A stretch of 64,000 nt of DNA from Chitinophagaceae bacterium (GTDB taxonomy: Bacteria > Bacteroidota > Bacteroidia > Chitinophagales > Chitinophagaceae): the NCBI GenBank assembly GCA_016721725.1, contig JADKHN010000006.1, forward strand, positions 806,001-870,000, given 5' to 3'. The position numbers were made by a program, and so were the translations under genes. Below the pieces are notes generated by a model, which saw only the letters and a program-made list of their open reading frames with translations, was not told the DNA's origin and did no database searches. Positions 16,396 to 24,158 of the stretch are shown one piece after another (within the stretch, counting starts at the first letter, position 1; every line of letters begins with the position of its first letter).

Positions 16396-17466
16396 ATGGC
16401 CGAATACAAACTCATGAAGGGTAATGAAGCCCTGGCCGAAGCCGCCATCCAGGCAGGCTGCGATGCCTACTTCGGATACCCCATCACCCCGCAATCGGAA
16501 GTGCTGGAATACCTGGCCCGGGAAATGCCGAAATACGACCGCATTGTGATGCAGGCCGAAAGCGAAGTGGCTTCCATCAATATGGTATATGGTGCGGCAG
16601 GTGCGGGATTCAGGACCATGACCACCTCCTCCTCACCCGGTATCAGCCTGATGCAGGAAGGGATCTCCTATATGGCCGGGGCCGAACTGCCCTGCCTGAT
16701 CGTGAACGTGAACCGTGCCGGTCCTGGTTTGGGAACCATTCAACCCGGACAGGGAGATTATTTCCAATCCGTAAAAGGCGGCGGGCATGGTGATTACAAA
16801 CTGATCGTACTGGCTCCTGCCTCTGTGCAGGAAATGGCCGATATGGTCTTCCTGGGATTCGACCTGGCAGACAAATACCGCAACCCGGTACTGATGCTGT
16901 CTGACGGGGCTATCGGACAGATGATGGAAAAAGTACAGTTCAAACCCTATGACCGGCCGGTCGTGGATAAATCATCCTGGGCCACGACCGGAAAACCCAA
17001 GACCCGTAAAAGGAACTATATCACTTCGCTGTTCATCCAGCCTGAAAGAATGGAAGAACATAACCTGAAGCTGGAAGAAAAATTCAAACTGATCCGGGAG
17101 AATGAAGTGCGTTTTGAAGAGATCAATACGGCCGATGCGGAGTATCTGTTCGTGGCTTATGGATTAAGCGCCAGGATCTGCCAGAAAGCGATGGATATCG
17201 CCCGGGAAAAAGGGATCCGGATCGGTCTGTTCCGTCCCATCACCCTGTATCCCTATCCGTATGCCCGGCTTAATGAACTGGCTTCACAGGTCAGGATGAT
17301 GCTCAGCGTTGAACTCAACAGCGGCCAGATGGTGGAAGATGTACGACTGGCCGTGAACGGAAAAGTGCCCGTTGAATTCTATGGAAAGATGGGAGGCATG
17401 ATGCCCACCCCCGAAGATATCGTTCACCATTTGGAAACCTTAATACAATTTCACCATGCCAACTGA
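16396..17466 (+). CDS. korA: 2-oxoacid:ferredoxin oxidoreductase alpha subunit
   Basis: At 356 residues this is the size of stand-alone alpha subunits (VorB/KorA). Landmarks are KGNEALAEAAIQAGCDAYFGYPITPQSE at the N-terminus and MQAESEVASINMVYGAAGAG (the Glu and Ser that meet the thiamine cofactor). TTSSSPGISLMQEGISYMAGAELPCLI and RAGPGLGTIQPGQGD follow, then a transketolase C-like domain after about 245. The complex decarboxylates a 2-oxoacid with CoA to an acyl-CoA and reduced ferredoxin. The 3' end overlaps the beta-subunit start by 11 bases, consistent with translational coupling. Confidence 0.92.
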   Translation: MAEYKLMKGNEALAEAAIQAGCDAYFGYPITPQSEVLEYLAREMPKYDRIVMQAESEVASINMVYGAAGAGFRTMTTSSSPGISLMQEGISYMAGAELPCLIVNVNRAGPGLGTIQPGQGDYFQSVKGGGHGDYKLIVLAPASVQEMADMVFLGFDLADKYRNPVLMLSDGAIGQMMEKVQFKPYDRPVVDKSSWATTGKPKTRKRNYITSLFIQPERMEEHNLKLEEKFKLIRENEVRFEEINTADAEYLFVAYGLSARICQKAMDIAREKGIRIGLFRPITLYPYPYARLNELASQVRMMLSVELNSGQMVEDVRLAVNGKVPVEFYGKMGGMMPTPEDIVHHLETLIQFHHAN

Positions 17467-18286
17467 AGAACAGGTATTGCCCGAAACCTTGCAGGAGTTG
17501 AACAAACCCGAATGCCACGACGAGGAATATGACATGGTGTATCACAAACCGCACACGATGGTGGATGTTCACATGCACTATTGCCCGGGATGCGCCCATA
17601 GCCTGGTGCATAAGCTCATCATGGAAGTGGTGGAGGAAATGGATATCCAGGAACAGACCATCGGGGTCGCTCCGGTAGGTTGTTCCGTCTTCGCCTATGA
17701 CTATATGGATATCGACATGCAGGAAGCGGCACACGGCCGTGCCTGCGCAGTGGCTACCGGCATCAAAAGGCTGATGCCTGAAAAATATGTCTTCACGTAC
17801 CAGGGAGATGGTGATCTGGCCGCGATCGGTATCGGGGAGACCCTGCACGCCATCAACCGCGGGGAGAACATCCTTATTGTATTCATGAACAACGCTGTGT
17901 ATGGTATGACCAGCGGACAAATGGCGCCCACCACCCTGCCGGGCATGCATACCACCACCAGTCCGGATGGCCGGGATGTGAGTTATTACGGGGCGCCCAT
18001 CAAAGTATCTGAGCTGATGGCGCAGTTACCCGGCGCGATCTATGTTACCCGCCAGGCCGTGAACAGCGCCAACGGGGTACGCCGGACAAAAAAAGCCTTA
18101 CAGAACGCCTTTAAATACCAGCAACTGAAAAAAGGGACCTGCCTGGTGGAGATCATCGGCAACTGTCCTTCCAACTGGAAGATGACACCGCTGGAGGCTT
18201 CCAAATTCATCGATGAAGAAATGGTGAAGACCTTCCCGTTGGGAGATATCAAAGTGCCGAAGGCCGCAGAAACGAATAACGCTTAA
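17456..18286 (+). CDS. korB: 2-oxoacid:ferredoxin oxidoreductase beta subunit (TPP-binding)
   Basis: The 276-residue protein contains the thiamine pyrophosphate motif GDGDLAAIGIGETLHAINRGENILIVFMNN (GDG...NN). Upstream is the YCPGCAHSLVHK block with the cysteines that mark beta subunits of this superfamily, and YGMTSGQMAPTT follows. An N-terminal extension of about 35 acidic residues precedes the CPGC motif. The start overlaps korA by 11 bases; the first ATG is taken because it gives the coupled arrangement. It forms the catalytic core with the alpha subunit in the cytoplasm. Confidence 0.92.
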   Translation: MPTEEQVLPETLQELNKPECHDEEYDMVYHKPHTMVDVHMHYCPGCAHSLVHKLIMEVVEEMDIQEQTIGVAPVGCSVFAYDYMDIDMQEAAHGRACAVATGIKRLMPEKYVFTYQGDGDLAAIGIGETLHAINRGENILIVFMNNAVYGMTSGQMAPTTLPGMHTTTSPDGRDVSYYGAPIKVSELMAQLPGAIYVTRQAVNSANGVRRTKKALQNAFKYQQLKKGTCLVEIIGNCPSNWKMTPLEASKFIDEEMVKTFPLGDIKVPKAAETNNA

Positions 18287-18298
18287 CTGTAACCGAAC

Positions 18299-18880
18299 AT
18301 GAACAACCAGCATGACTGTAAGCAATTGGAAGAACTGATCGTCGCCGGCTTTGGCGGACAGGGTGTCTTATCACTCGGTATGACCCTGGCCTATGCCGGT
18401 ATGGTGGAAGGAAAAGAGATCTCCTGGATGCCCTCCTACGGCCCGGAGATGCGGGGCGGAACAGCCAATTGCATCACCATCATATCCGACAACAAGATCA
18501 GTTCCCCCATCATCGCCAACTTCGATTCGGCCATCGTGCTCAACCAGCCATCGATGGATAAATTCGCCCCGAGGGTGAAACCAGGCGGACTGCTCCTCTA
18601 TGAATCCGGGAATATCTTCAAACCCAGTACCCGGACCGATATCGAGATCATCGGCATCCCGGCCAGTACGGAAGCTCTGCTGATGAAGAACGCAAAGATC
18701 ATGAACATGATCATCCTGGGCGCCTACCTGGAATTGAAACCGGTAGTGAAAAACGAATCCATCCTGGAAGCTTTGAAAAAAGTACTGCCCGAAAAATACC
18801 ATCATTTATTACCGATCAACCTGCAGGCCCTGGAGAAGGGTGAAGCATTGGTGAAAGAGTTGAAGATGGTCAATGCTTGA
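18299..18880 (+). CDS. korC: 2-oxoacid:ferredoxin oxidoreductase gamma subunit
   Basis: The 193-residue protein is the gamma-type domain (POR) of oxoacid:ferredoxin oxidoreductases. It opens with the characteristic IVAGFGGQGVLSLGMTLAYAGM and continues with WMPSYGPEMRGGTANCITIIS, both hallmark blocks. It starts 12 bases after korB and closes the operon. Repeat-rich non-coding DNA of about 340 bases follows, separating it from the convergent aspartate kinase gene; no simple T-tailed terminator was seen, but inverted heptamer arrays could form one. Confidence 0.9.
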   Translation: MNNQHDCKQLEELIVAGFGGQGVLSLGMTLAYAGMVEGKEISWMPSYGPEMRGGTANCITIISDNKISSPIIANFDSAIVLNQPSMDKFAPRVKPGGLLLYESGNIFKPSTRTDIEIIGIPASTEALLMKNAKIMNMIILGAYLELKPVVKNESILEALKKVLPEKYHHLLPINLQALEKGEALVKELKMVNA

Positions 18881-18881
18881 G

Positions 18882-18923
18882 GATTGCAGATTTCGGATTT
18901 AAGATTTTAGATTTAAGATCTCA
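18882..18923. repeat. heptamer array GATTTAA-type, six units
   Basis: Six in-phase 7-bp units: GATTGCA, GATTTCG, GATTTAA, GATTTTA, GATTTAA, GATCTCA. It begins right after the korC stop and is the inverse complement of the AAATCTA-type heptads in the downstream 105-bp repeats, so the region could fold into a large stem. Confidence 0.7.
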
Positions 18924-18960
18924 AGGATTGTAAGATCATGATATTTATCGGATCGGATTT

Positions 18961-19218
18961 ACTTCGTCATTCCGAAATCTAAAATCAAAATTCTAAAATC
19001 CCATCAACTGATTTAACATTTAATATGGCTCAGAAATCAAGCCCTGGTTTTAACAAATCGCAGATACTTTGTCATTCCCAAATCTAAAATCTACAATCTT
19101 AAATCCCATCTACTGATTTTACTTTTAATATCTCACAGAAATTAAATCTTGGTATTTAACTAATCGAAGTTACTTCCTCATTCCCAAATCTAAAATCTAC
19201 AATCTTAAATCTAAAATC
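18961..19218. repeat. 105-bp tandem repeat, about 2.4 copies, containing AAATCTA heptads
   Basis: Copies begin with ACTT.GTCATTCC at 18961, 19066 and 19172 (periods 105 and 106). Each contains in-phase heptads AAATCTA, AAATC.A, .A[AT]TCT., AAATCCC and then a shared segment CCATC.ACTGATTTTAC.TTTAATAT. The last copy is truncated at the aspartate kinase stop codon. There is no coding potential. Confidence 0.75.
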
Positions 19219-20541
19219 CTATTCCAGTCCAAACAACCCCTTATTCAGCAACTGCAGGGTCTGCTCTTTATAACTCCGTGGAATGAGTAACGAAATATTA
19301 TGCCGGCTGCCGCCATAGCTCACCATGCGGACCGGAACGGGGGAAACCGCTTCAAAAAGTTTGCGCATCACTTCCTTCGTTTCGGTGATCTCGTTGCCCA
19401 CGATGGACACGATCGTCTGGTTGGTATCCAGTTCAACCGCGCCATAGGCTTCCAGTTCCTTTACGATCTCCTTGATATAAATGTCATTATCGATGGTGAC
19501 CGAAACCGCCACTTCCGAAGTGGTGATCATATCGATCGAGGTACGGTATTTTTCAAAGACCTCGAACACTTTCCTCAGGAAACCGTAGGCCAGCAGCATG
19601 CGGCTGCTCTTGATCTTGATCGCGGTGATGCCATCCTTGGCGGCCACGGCCTTCACGCCCACGCTTCCGGCCTTTTCGGTGATGAGGGTTCCCTTGGCCA
19701 GGGGCTGCAGGGTATTGAGCAGTTTCACCGGCACATTGAAATACTGTGCTGGCCAGATGCTGGCCGGGTGCAATATCTTGGCGCCGAAATAGGCCAGCTC
19801 AGCGGCTTCCTCAAAACTCAGCTGTTCGATCGGCATCGTTTTATTCACAACGCGGGGATCATTATTGTGCATGCCGTCGATATCGGTCCAGATCTCACAG
19901 ACACTGGCGTTGATGGCCGCCGCGATCAGGGAGGCGCTGTAATCGCTTCCTCCCCTTTTCAGGTTGTCCACTTCGCCCCGGGCATTGCGGCTGATATAGC
20001 CCTGGGTGATGAAGATCTTTTTTTCCTTGTTGCGTTGCAGCAATTGCGACAGCTTCACTTTGATCGTCCCGATCTGCGGTTCATCATTGCCGTCGATGGT
20101 CATGAATTCCAGTGCAGGGATGAGGACGTGATCGATATGGGCTTCTTCGAGGTATAGACTGAACAATTTGGTGCTGAGCAATTCACCCTGGGCCAGGATA
20201 TCCTTGTTAAGGGCTTCACTGAACGAGATCCTGAGGATGATCGTCAGGAATTCGAAATGCTCGGTGATGACCGCTTTGGCCTTTTCAAGCTGCCCGGGGT
20301 CGGTCAGCAGTTCAGTGATGAATTGCTTATAATGAGCTTCCAGCGCTTCGATCTGTTGCTTCGCCGCGTTACGGTCGCCCCGGGCCATGGATTCGCTGAT
20401 CTCCACCAGGGCGTTGGTGGTACCACTCAAGGCAGACAGTACCACGATCTTGGGTTCCTCATCAGCCGTTACCAGTTTGGCCACCTCATGCATACGCTGC
20501 GGCTTACCCACGGAGGTGCCGCCGAATTTCATCACTTTCAT
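19219..20541 (-). CDS. lysC: aspartate kinase (monofunctional, two ACT domains)
   Basis: The 440-residue protein opens with MKVMKFGGTSVGKPQRM, the diagnostic KFGGTS of aspartokinases, and contains LKRGGSDYSASLIAAAI and EIWTDIDGMHNNDPRVV of the catalytic core. Two ACT domains follow (about 300-440), which normally give feedback inhibition by lysine or threonine. It phosphorylates aspartate in the first step of Lys/Thr/Met synthesis. A TTG in frame seven codons upstream was rejected as start because it lies inside the TATATTTG -7 element (20560-20567). The ATG at 20541 then leaves a leader of about 11-15 nt. Confidence 0.93.
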   Translation of the reverse strand: MKVMKFGGTSVGKPQRMHEVAKLVTADEEPKIVVLSALSGTTNALVEISESMARGDRNAAKQQIEALEAHYKQFITELLTDPGQLEKAKAVITEHFEFLTIILRISFSEALNKDILAQGELLSTKLFSLYLEEAHIDHVLIPALEFMTIDGNDEPQIGTIKVKLSQLLQRNKEKKIFITQGYISRNARGEVDNLKRGGSDYSASLIAAAINASVCEIWTDIDGMHNNDPRVVNKTMPIEQLSFEEAAELAYFGAKILHPASIWPAQYFNVPVKLLNTLQPLAKGTLITEKAGSVGVKAVAAKDGITAIKIKSSRMLLAYGFLRKVFEVFEKYRTSIDMITTSEVAVSVTIDNDIYIKEIVKELEAYGAVELDTNQTIVSIVGNEITETKEVMRKLFEAVSPVPVRMVSYGGSRHNISLLIPRSYKEQTLQLLNKGLFGLE

Positions 20542-20559
20542 ACTTGTTTTTTTGGACTG

Positions 20560-20567
20560 CAAATATA
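20560..20567 (-). promoter_or_regulatory. TAnnTTTG -7 element of lysC
   Basis: TATATTTG on the minus strand lies 18 bases before the lysC ATG. It gives lysC its own promoter even though the Ldh-family gene is 60 bases upstream on the same strand. Confidence 0.65.
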
Positions 20568-20600
20568 CAATGCAACGGTCTATCGATGGGAAGTATCTGA

Positions 20601-21680
20601 CTAAGTGAACGGGACATCAAAACGTTTTCCCAGTTCCAGCAGGTCGTTCATCACAGCGTCGAATAAAGGTATGCCGTTCTTCCTCCTTTCCGCTTCCATC
20701 TCCCTTTCCGGTTCTCCGGGGATGATGACGCGGGGCTGGCCTTCTACCGTTTGGGCCGACTTAAAACTTTGTATCCATTTGTCCATATCAGCCTTAAAGG
20801 ATTCTGCCGTCCGGAACGCGTCGATCCGCATGGCCCCGAAGAAATGGCCGATGCCTTCGCCGGGCATCTGCTCGGGCATGGGTACATAGGCGGGGAAGGG
20901 CGGTACCCAGGGTCCGAAATTGGCGCCGCTTAAAACGCCGGACAGGATATCCACGATGGCGCCGAGGGCATAACCTTTATGACTGCCATGCTCCCGGTCG
21001 CCGCCAAGGGGCAATAAGGCGCCGCCCTCTTTCAGTTCATTTGCATTATTGGAGGCATGTCCTTCCTTGGTCTGCACCCAACCCGAAGGGGTTTGTTCGT
21101 TCTTTCGTTGGAGCAATTCCAGCTTTCCGTTGGCGGCTGTGGTGGTGGCAAAATCGGCGACAAAAGGATCCTCCTTACCGGCCGGCACGGCAACGGCGAT
21201 GGGATTGGTCCCCAACATACGGTCTTTTGAAAAAGTAGGAGCCACCAGCGCTGAAGCATTGGTCAGGGCGATGCCGATCATGTCCTGCTCCAGAGCCATC
21301 ATGGCATGGTGTCCGGCAATGCCGAAATGATTGCTGTTCTTCACCGCCACCCAACCGGTACCCACCTGCTTCGCTTTTTCAATGGCGATCTGCATGGCAT
21401 GGGGCGCCACGACAAGACCCAGGCCGCGGTCTCCATTCACCACGGCCGTTGAAGGAGTTTCATGTTCAATGTGAATATTGGGCCTTGCATTGATCCGTTC
21501 GATTTCCCATAGCCGCACATAACCGCTGAGCCGGGCAACCCCATGGCTGTCGATACCCCGAAGGTCGGCCGACAGCAGGGAGCGGGTGGCCGTTTCCGCA
21601 TCGGCATCGGGACAACCGATGGCTTTGAAGATGGATCGGGTGAATTGGAAGAGCTGGTCGTAAGAGCAGTTTGGGGTCAT
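20601..21680 (-). CDS. Ldh-family (malate/L-lactate/ureidoglycolate) dehydrogenase
   Basis: The 359 residues match the Ldh family (type-2 malate/L-lactate dehydrogenases), NAD(P)-dependent enzymes unrelated to classical LDH/MDH. Family landmarks are SADLRGIDSHGVARLSGYV (with the catalytic-region His), VKNSNHFGIAGHHAMMAL, TNASALVAPTFSKDRMLGTNPIAVAVP and GSHKGYALGAIVDILSGVLSGA near the C-terminus. The substrate cannot be chosen among malate, lactate, ureidoglycolate and sulfolactate from sequence alone. No purine or ureide genes are nearby. A large region after the HKGY motif is normal for this family. Confidence 0.9.
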   Translation of the reverse strand: MTPNCSYDQLFQFTRSIFKAIGCPDADAETATRSLLSADLRGIDSHGVARLSGYVRLWEIERINARPNIHIEHETPSTAVVNGDRGLGLVVAPHAMQIAIEKAKQVGTGWVAVKNSNHFGIAGHHAMMALEQDMIGIALTNASALVAPTFSKDRMLGTNPIAVAVPAGKEDPFVADFATTTAANGKLELLQRKNEQTPSGWVQTKEGHASNNANELKEGGALLPLGGDREHGSHKGYALGAIVDILSGVLSGANFGPWVPPFPAYVPMPEQMPGEGIGHFFGAMRIDAFRTAESFKADMDKWIQSFKSAQTVEGQPRVIIPGEPEREMEAERRKNGIPLFDAVMNDLLELGKRFDVPFT

Positions 21681-21783
21681 GGTTCAAAATTACGGTAAGT
21701 CGGGTTAAAACGGACCAGGTCTGCCGGGTGGGTAGCAGCCATGAAGAGCCTATAGGTTTCACTGTACAGATAAAAAAAGAAAA

Positions 21784-21801
21784 CCGTTCAATAATGAACG
21801 G
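21784..21801 (-). terminator. minus-strand terminator downstream of the Spy-like gene
   Basis: A 7-bp perfect stem (CCGTTCA / TGAACGG) is followed on the minus strand by a T-rich run (TTTTCTTTTTTT). It should end transcripts coming from the Spy-like gene before the Ldh gene. Confidence 0.7.
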
Positions 21802-21856
21802 CCTTCTCATTTGCTCAACCTTACTATATATGGAGGAATGGATAATGACTCATTGT

Positions 21857-21972
21857 TTGGGGCGGGGCGGGTGGGGGGGGCGGGGTTTTGTTTCCGCCGG
21901 GCCCCGGGGGGGGGGGGCGTTGTTGGTTGGTTTTGTCTGTTTGGTTGGGTGGTGGGTTTGTTGTGGTGGACT
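21857..21972. other. anomalous G-run and G/T-only tract
   Basis: Runs of 4, 4, 3, 8 and 4 Gs are followed after a short gap by a 12-13 base G run. About 60 bases of almost pure G and T come next. This is unlike any other intergenic DNA in the window. It has strong G-quadruplex potential but may equally be an assembly or sequencing artefact (poly-G). Three copies of GAATTCAA[TC]AA follow at 21991-22020. No gene is seen in 21681-22026. Confidence 0.6.
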
Positions 21973-22026
21973 GGTATGGCTCCTAAACCAGAATTCAATA
22001 AGAATTCAACAAGAATTCAACTCCTG

Positions 22027-22434
22027 TTAAAGGGGTCCGGTCTTGGGCCGGTTTTGCCGCCTGGCTTCCCGGAATGCCTGGATCCGGGTTTGCTGTTCGG
22101 CGCTCAATATTTTTCGGTTCGATTCCATCCGCTCCTGCCGAAGGGCCAATAGCCGGCTTTTACGATCCGTCTCCGAAAGGGCCGGGTCATTTTCAAGGGC
22201 TTGCTGCCGGGCCTGTATATCCAGCCGGATGGCTTTTAAACGCATCAATTGCTCCCGGGTGAGGTTCAGTTCCCGGGCCATCCTGAGTGTGTTACGAGGG
22301 GTTCCGGCTTCTGGGCTGGCTGTTGTTACCCCCGCCGTATCCGTAGTGCCGGTGATCACCGGGTTGCGCCTGATCTGGGCTTCCGTATACCTGAAACAGA
22401 AAAATAGCATTGATATTATGAGGATCTTTTTCAT
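22027..22434 (-). CDS. Spy/CpxP-like periplasmic protein
   Basis: The 135-residue protein starts at the ATG at 22434, which is followed directly by a signal peptide (KKILIISMLFFCFRYTEAQ). The mature part is helical and highly charged. It carries an ELNLTREQLMRLKAIRLD segment and an ILSAEQQTRIQAFREARR segment, the two LTxxQ-like motifs of the Spy/CpxP family. Members are periplasmic chaperones or stress-sensor inhibitors. A Thr/Pro-rich spacer (about 24-50) is unusual but common in Bacteroidota homologues. A terminator-like hairpin lies in its leader (22493-22525), suggesting attenuation. Confidence 0.65.
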   Translation of the reverse strand: MKKILIISMLFFCFRYTEAQIRRNPVITGTTDTAGVTTASPEAGTPRNTLRMARELNLTREQLMRLKAIRLDIQARQQALENDPALSETDRKSRLLALRQERMESNRKILSAEQQTRIQAFREARRQNRPKTGPL

Positions 22435-22492
22435 GTTGTTTGCACTGAAGAATAGACCGGTCGAAGGCGGCATGGTTTAATGGCCTGGTGGC

Positions 22493-22525
22493 AAAAAAAA
22501 GATGCACCCCTTGGGAAAGTGCATC
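22493..22525 (-). terminator. terminator hairpin in the leader of the Spy-like gene (possible attenuator)
   Basis: On the minus strand GATGCAC pairs with GTGCATC (22519-22525 with 22501-22507) and is followed by eight Ts (22500-22493). It sits 59-91 bases before the Spy-like start codon on the same strand. A -7-like AACCTTTG at 22559-22566 with TTG about 19-20 bases upstream would start a transcript that meets this hairpin first. Confidence 0.6.
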
Positions 22526-22558
22526 TTAGAAAACAGAGTACGGATAAACTCTATGGGG

Positions 22559-22566
22559 CAAAGGTT
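22559..22566 (-). promoter_or_regulatory. near-consensus -7 element upstream of the Spy-like gene
   Basis: AACCTTTG (one mismatch to TAnnTTTG) on the minus strand, with a TTG about 19-20 bases further upstream. It would give a leader of roughly 120 nt containing two hairpins. Confidence 0.4.
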
Positions 22567-22719
22567 TTTAAATCCGATTATAGTAACAAGGGGAAAAAAC
22601 ACCAAAATTTTGTGATTTTTCACATTGGATTTTAAACAGATGAAAGTAATATTGAAATTCAAAAAACATACATTTTCATTAACTCAAATAAAATAAGAAT
22701 TCAAAATTTAGAATTACAA

Positions 22720-23403
22720 ATGGATTTCAAAGACCCCATATTTATTGCTTACTTCATTACTATATTCTCTTCTTTTATTATTTCCATACTATTTATTAAT
22801 ATAAAAAACAAGCCAGCATATTTAAACTATTTTTTCATTTACCCAAGCTTAGCATTTATTTTATTATTAAATAAAACCTTAGCGCATGCAATTAAGCAAT
22901 ATAGTGCCATTATGCCACTTGACACAATTCAAATAATATCTAACCTTTCATTTATAATTCATTTCCTGTTACTTGGAACCATTTTAATAAAGAACATAGA
23001 ATTAAATTCAAGTAAAAGATTATTATACAACATTTTCATTGCTTTATTACTTTCGATTTCGCTGATATTAATTACAAAAGATTTAAAACAAAAAAATGGA
23101 TTAGCATACGGAATAACAAATACTTTCTTGATAGCCTTTTGCTTAACATATTATTACAGCTTATTTAAAACTCCTCCTAATTCAGTTCTAATTCATAATC
23201 CTGCTTTTTGGATAATTAATGGAGTGTTTTTTGGAATGATCACAACTATACCTATCAATTTCTCAGGCGATTTATTTTTCAAAGTTGGAAATGTTGAAAA
23301 TGTACAATTATTTAAAAAACTTGGCTCTTTAAGTTATATAACCATGCATTTGTTTTTTATAAAAGGTTACTTATGTATAATTCGACCTCACAAGGTTTTT
23401 TAG
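22720..23403 (+). CDS. AT-rich polytopic membrane protein, putative sensor of cassette 1
   Basis: This 227-residue protein is almost entirely hydrophobic, with about seven predicted membrane helices and short loops. It has no recognised domain and I cannot assign a family. Near the C-terminus NPAFWIINGVFFGM..IPINFSGDLFF resembles EPIFVTSIFWIAVGFIVYCSGNFFLF of the 26506 protein, and both sit directly before a HisKA_3 kinase. The two therefore look like divergent paralogues acting as the sensing half of a split receptor; this is inference. Its last 31 bases overlap the kinase start. The gene is strongly AT-rich compared with flanking DNA, which suggests relaxed codon selection or transfer. Confidence 0.6.
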   Translation: MDFKDPIFIAYFITIFSSFIISILFINIKNKPAYLNYFFIYPSLAFILLLNKTLAHAIKQYSAIMPLDTIQIISNLSFIIHFLLLGTILIKNIELNSSKRLLYNIFIALLLSISLILITKDLKQKNGLAYGITNTFLIAFCLTYYYSLFKTPPNSVLIHNPAFWIINGVFFGMITTIPINFSGDLFFKVGNVENVQLFKKLGSLSYITMHLFFIKGYLCIIRPHKVF

Positions 23404-24158
23404 TATTCATTGCCATAGCATTCATGTTGATCTTATCAATGGCTGTATTCATTTCCTTTATTATTTACAGATACCAGAAGTATCAGAATAAATACTATGC
23501 AGAATTAAATGACCTGAAATCAATACATAAGAACGAGATTCTTCAAACGCAGATCGAGATCCAAGAGCAGACCTTTCAAAACATCTCCCGGGAAATACAT
23601 GACAATATTGGCCAGAAGCTTACCCTGGCCAAATTACATTTAAATACCACTAATCTGCATGAAACTGAACTAACGAGACAAAAACTGGATGATGCAGTTA
23701 CGCTGATCGGCGAGGCCATAACCGATCTGAGTGATATCAGCAGAAGCATGGGTTCTGAACTGATCCTCAGTAATGGGCTGATCAAGGCACTGGAATTTGA
23801 AACGGAACAGCTGAAAAAATCAGGATTATATAAGATCGAGCTGTGGGTTACGGGGGATTGCATATTCCTGGATGCGCAGAAGGAACTGATCATTTTCCGT
23901 ATTGTTCAGGAAGCCCTGACCAATATCATCAAACACGCCAATGCAAATTTCATCAGCATCAATATGCATTTTTCGGAAACCGAACTGAGTATGGAGATCA
24001 GCGATAACGGAACCGGATTTTTGATGCCCGAGATCCCCTTAACCGGGAACGGCCTGAACAACATGAGAAAAAGGGCTCTTGCTCTTCATGGGCTGCTCCA
24101 GATCATGAGCCAGCCCGGGCAGGGCACTACCATATTATTAAAAGCTCCCTATGTATGA
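23373..24158 (+). CDS. HisKA_3-type sensor histidine kinase, cassette 1
   Basis: The 261-residue protein has one membrane helix (about 9-31), a coiled linker, then the dimerisation/phosphoacceptor helix NISREIHDNIGQKLTLAKLHL with His at about 76, as in NarX/DesK-type kinases. The HATPase domain has the N-box FRIVQEALTNIIKHANA, the G1 box ISDNGTGF and the G2-like GNGLNNMRKRA. There is no sensory domain of its own; the overlapping upstream membrane protein probably supplies it. The first 170-200 bases are AT-rich like that gene and the rest is GC-richer. The stop overlaps the regulator start (ATGA), so the kinase and regulator 1 are translationally coupled. Confidence 0.88.
   Translation: MYNSTSQGFLVFIAIAFMLILSMAVFISFIIYRYQKYQNKYYAELNDLKSIHKNEILQTQIEIQEQTFQNISREIHDNIGQKLTLAKLHLNTTNLHETELTRQKLDDAVTLIGEAITDLSDISRSMGSELILSNGLIKALEFETEQLKKSGLYKIELWVTGDCIFLDAQKELIIFRIVQEALTNIIKHANANFISINMHFSETELSMEISDNGTGFLMPEIPLTGNGLNNMRKRALALHGLLQIMSQPGQGTTILLKAPYV

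Noticed and set aside
20542..20562. TTG start giving aspartate kinase seven extra residues
   Set aside because: The TTG is part of the TATATTTG promoter element, and family similarity begins at the ATG at 20541.
21671..22030. Gly/Trp-rich small protein across the poly-G tract
   Set aside because: It is an artefact of G runs translated as Gly; there is no promoter and no conserved pattern.
22477..22662. Small minus-strand frame upstream of the Spy-like gene
   Set aside because: It runs through the terminator hairpin and promoter region and has no translation-start context.
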